A stretch of DNA of 64,000 bases, from the NCBI GenBank assembly GCA_028386065.3, contig JAKUCV010002073.1, forward strand, positions 19,535 through 83,534, in the 5' to 3' direction. The stretch comes from Turnera subulata (Eukaryota > Streptophyta > Magnoliopsida > Malpighiales > Passifloraceae). Each line of letters begins with the position of its first letter. Position 1 is the first letter of the stretch. The translations under genes and the position numbers were made by a program. The notes under the pieces were generated by a model. The model had not been told where the DNA came from and ran no database searches. It saw only the letters and a program-made list of their open reading frames with translations. Shown piece after piece: positions 63,068 through 64,000 of the stretch.

Positions 63068-63936
63068 ATGGGGGTTATGTCAAGGCGGGTGGTTCCTGCC
63101 TGTGGTAACCTCTGTTTCTTCTGTCCCTCATTGCGTGCAAGGTCTAGACAGCCGGTTAAGCGCTACAAGAAGTTGCTCGCCGACATATTTCCTCGTAATA
63201 ATCAGGTGATCATTTGCTTGTTTGTTTGTTTTGTCTCTCTTTTGTTTTTGAGCTCCACATTGTGTATGCTACACTTAATTTGGTGTATTCCGTTTTGTTC
63301 CGGTGTTGTTCTTGTCGTTGTTTTTCCACTAATGTAGTTGTGATGACCTGCCACTGATCCAGCAGTTCTGCTGTTTCTAGAATTGAGGGTTTACTGAATA
63401 TGGTGCTAGTTGTAAGGTTCACTGGGGCATGATGGGCTTAGCATTGATGAATATGATTTGTGTTTATCTGACTTTCGGGTTTAGTTTTGTTTTGCTTGTT
63501 TTCTTCATTTTCCGTCACTGGAATTGCTCTGGCGATATTAGTAATCGTAGACATTATGAGAATCGAAATAGAATCGTAGGTCGGATGGATGAAATTCGAA
63601 TCTTCCAGAGTCATTGAGCGAATTACAAGTGAACCTGGTGTAGTGGTGCTTTGTAAGGGGTTCCCTTTGCAAATTTCATATCTTATCACGAGGTGCATTC
63701 TTCCTTGTTATACAGTCACTTGAAGACTTACACCTGCATAGTCTCTGCTTCTAAGGAAGAGAAGAGGATTAAGATAAATATCTGCAATGCTCGTTTTGTT
63801 GCTCTCTCTCTCTCTCTCTCGCTTACTGATATTGTTCTTTTTTAACAATTATGTTTTGAAGGCGGCTGAACCCAATGATAGAGCTATCGGGAAGCTTTGT
63901 GATTATGCTTCAAAGAACCCGTTAAGAATTCCAAAG
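63068..63936 (+). CDS. EFR3 / SEMI-ROLLED LEAF 2-like protein, 5' end only
   Basis: Two coding exons are inside the window: 63068-63205 (46 codons, MGVMSRRVVPACGNLCFFCP through PVKRYKKLLADIFPRNNQ) and 63862-63936 (25 codons, AAEPNDRAIGKLCDYASKNPLRIPK). Both keep phase 0 with standard GT-AG sites, and the gene continues past the right edge. The Cys-rich N-terminus (CGNLCFFC) would be palmitoylated, and the KRYKKLLADIFP helix opens the ARM/HEAT-like body of the EFR3 family. EFR3-type proteins anchor the PI4-kinase complex at the plasma membrane; the rice homologue SEMI-ROLLED LEAF 2 affects leaf shape. Recognition rests on the first 71 residues. A (CT)n tract is in intron 1 (63801-63820). Confidence 0.85.
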
Positions 63937-64000
63937 GTACCGTTCGCTGATTCCCAAATAAAGAGTTTCTTTGCAGTTTGGTCCACTGAATAAAATTATG

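Overview
The window is nuclear DNA of a flowering plant. Evidence: genes with many spliced GT-AG introns, a nuclear-type tRNA-Thr, a chloroplast-targeted tetrapyrrole-binding protein (GUN4), a CRINKLY4-family receptor kinase, and plant LINE, Ty1/copia, Mutator-like and CACTA elements. The proteins look eudicot; a Rosaceae-type genome is a guess only.

Layout. 1-27 kb is a gene-rich, single-copy stretch: a nuclear-looking protein with an N-terminal SAP-like segment (+), an intronless ACR4-type receptor kinase (+), tRNA-Thr(UGU) (-), the eIF2alpha kinase GCN2 (-, rebuilt here as 28 in-phase coding exons, 1245 aa), a small RRM protein resembling EDM3/AIPP1 (+), GUN4 (+), and a short L18-type (uL18m-like) ribosomal protein (+). 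28-59 kb is an accessory region: a tandem array of PRISE genes (progesterone 5beta-reductase/iridoid synthase-like short-chain dehydrogenases), all on the minus strand. I count five full-length copies without internal stops (one carries an assembly gap), one full-length copy with a single nonsense codon, one 5' fragment and one decayed relic. The spacers carry decayed pieces of the L18 gene and its flanks, so the duplicated unit was probably an L18 + PRISE module. Between the sixth and last copies sits an island of mobile elements: a broken LINE, a Mutator-like element with a 10-bp target duplication, and a young copia element with a 5-bp target duplication. 59-62.5 kb is AT-rich and featureless. 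The right edge holds the first two coding exons of an EFR3/SEMI-ROLLED LEAF 2-like gene (+).

The most unusual signal is a set of about ten micro-insertions, each 6-20 bp of poly(A) or poly(T) plus a few unique bases, flanked by 10-17 bp direct repeats. They look like target-primed LINE insertions that kept almost nothing but the tail. Two have a clear empty site in a neighbouring tandem paralogue. There is no operon-like organisation; the genes are independent units apart from the PRISE array, whose members probably act on related enone substrates.
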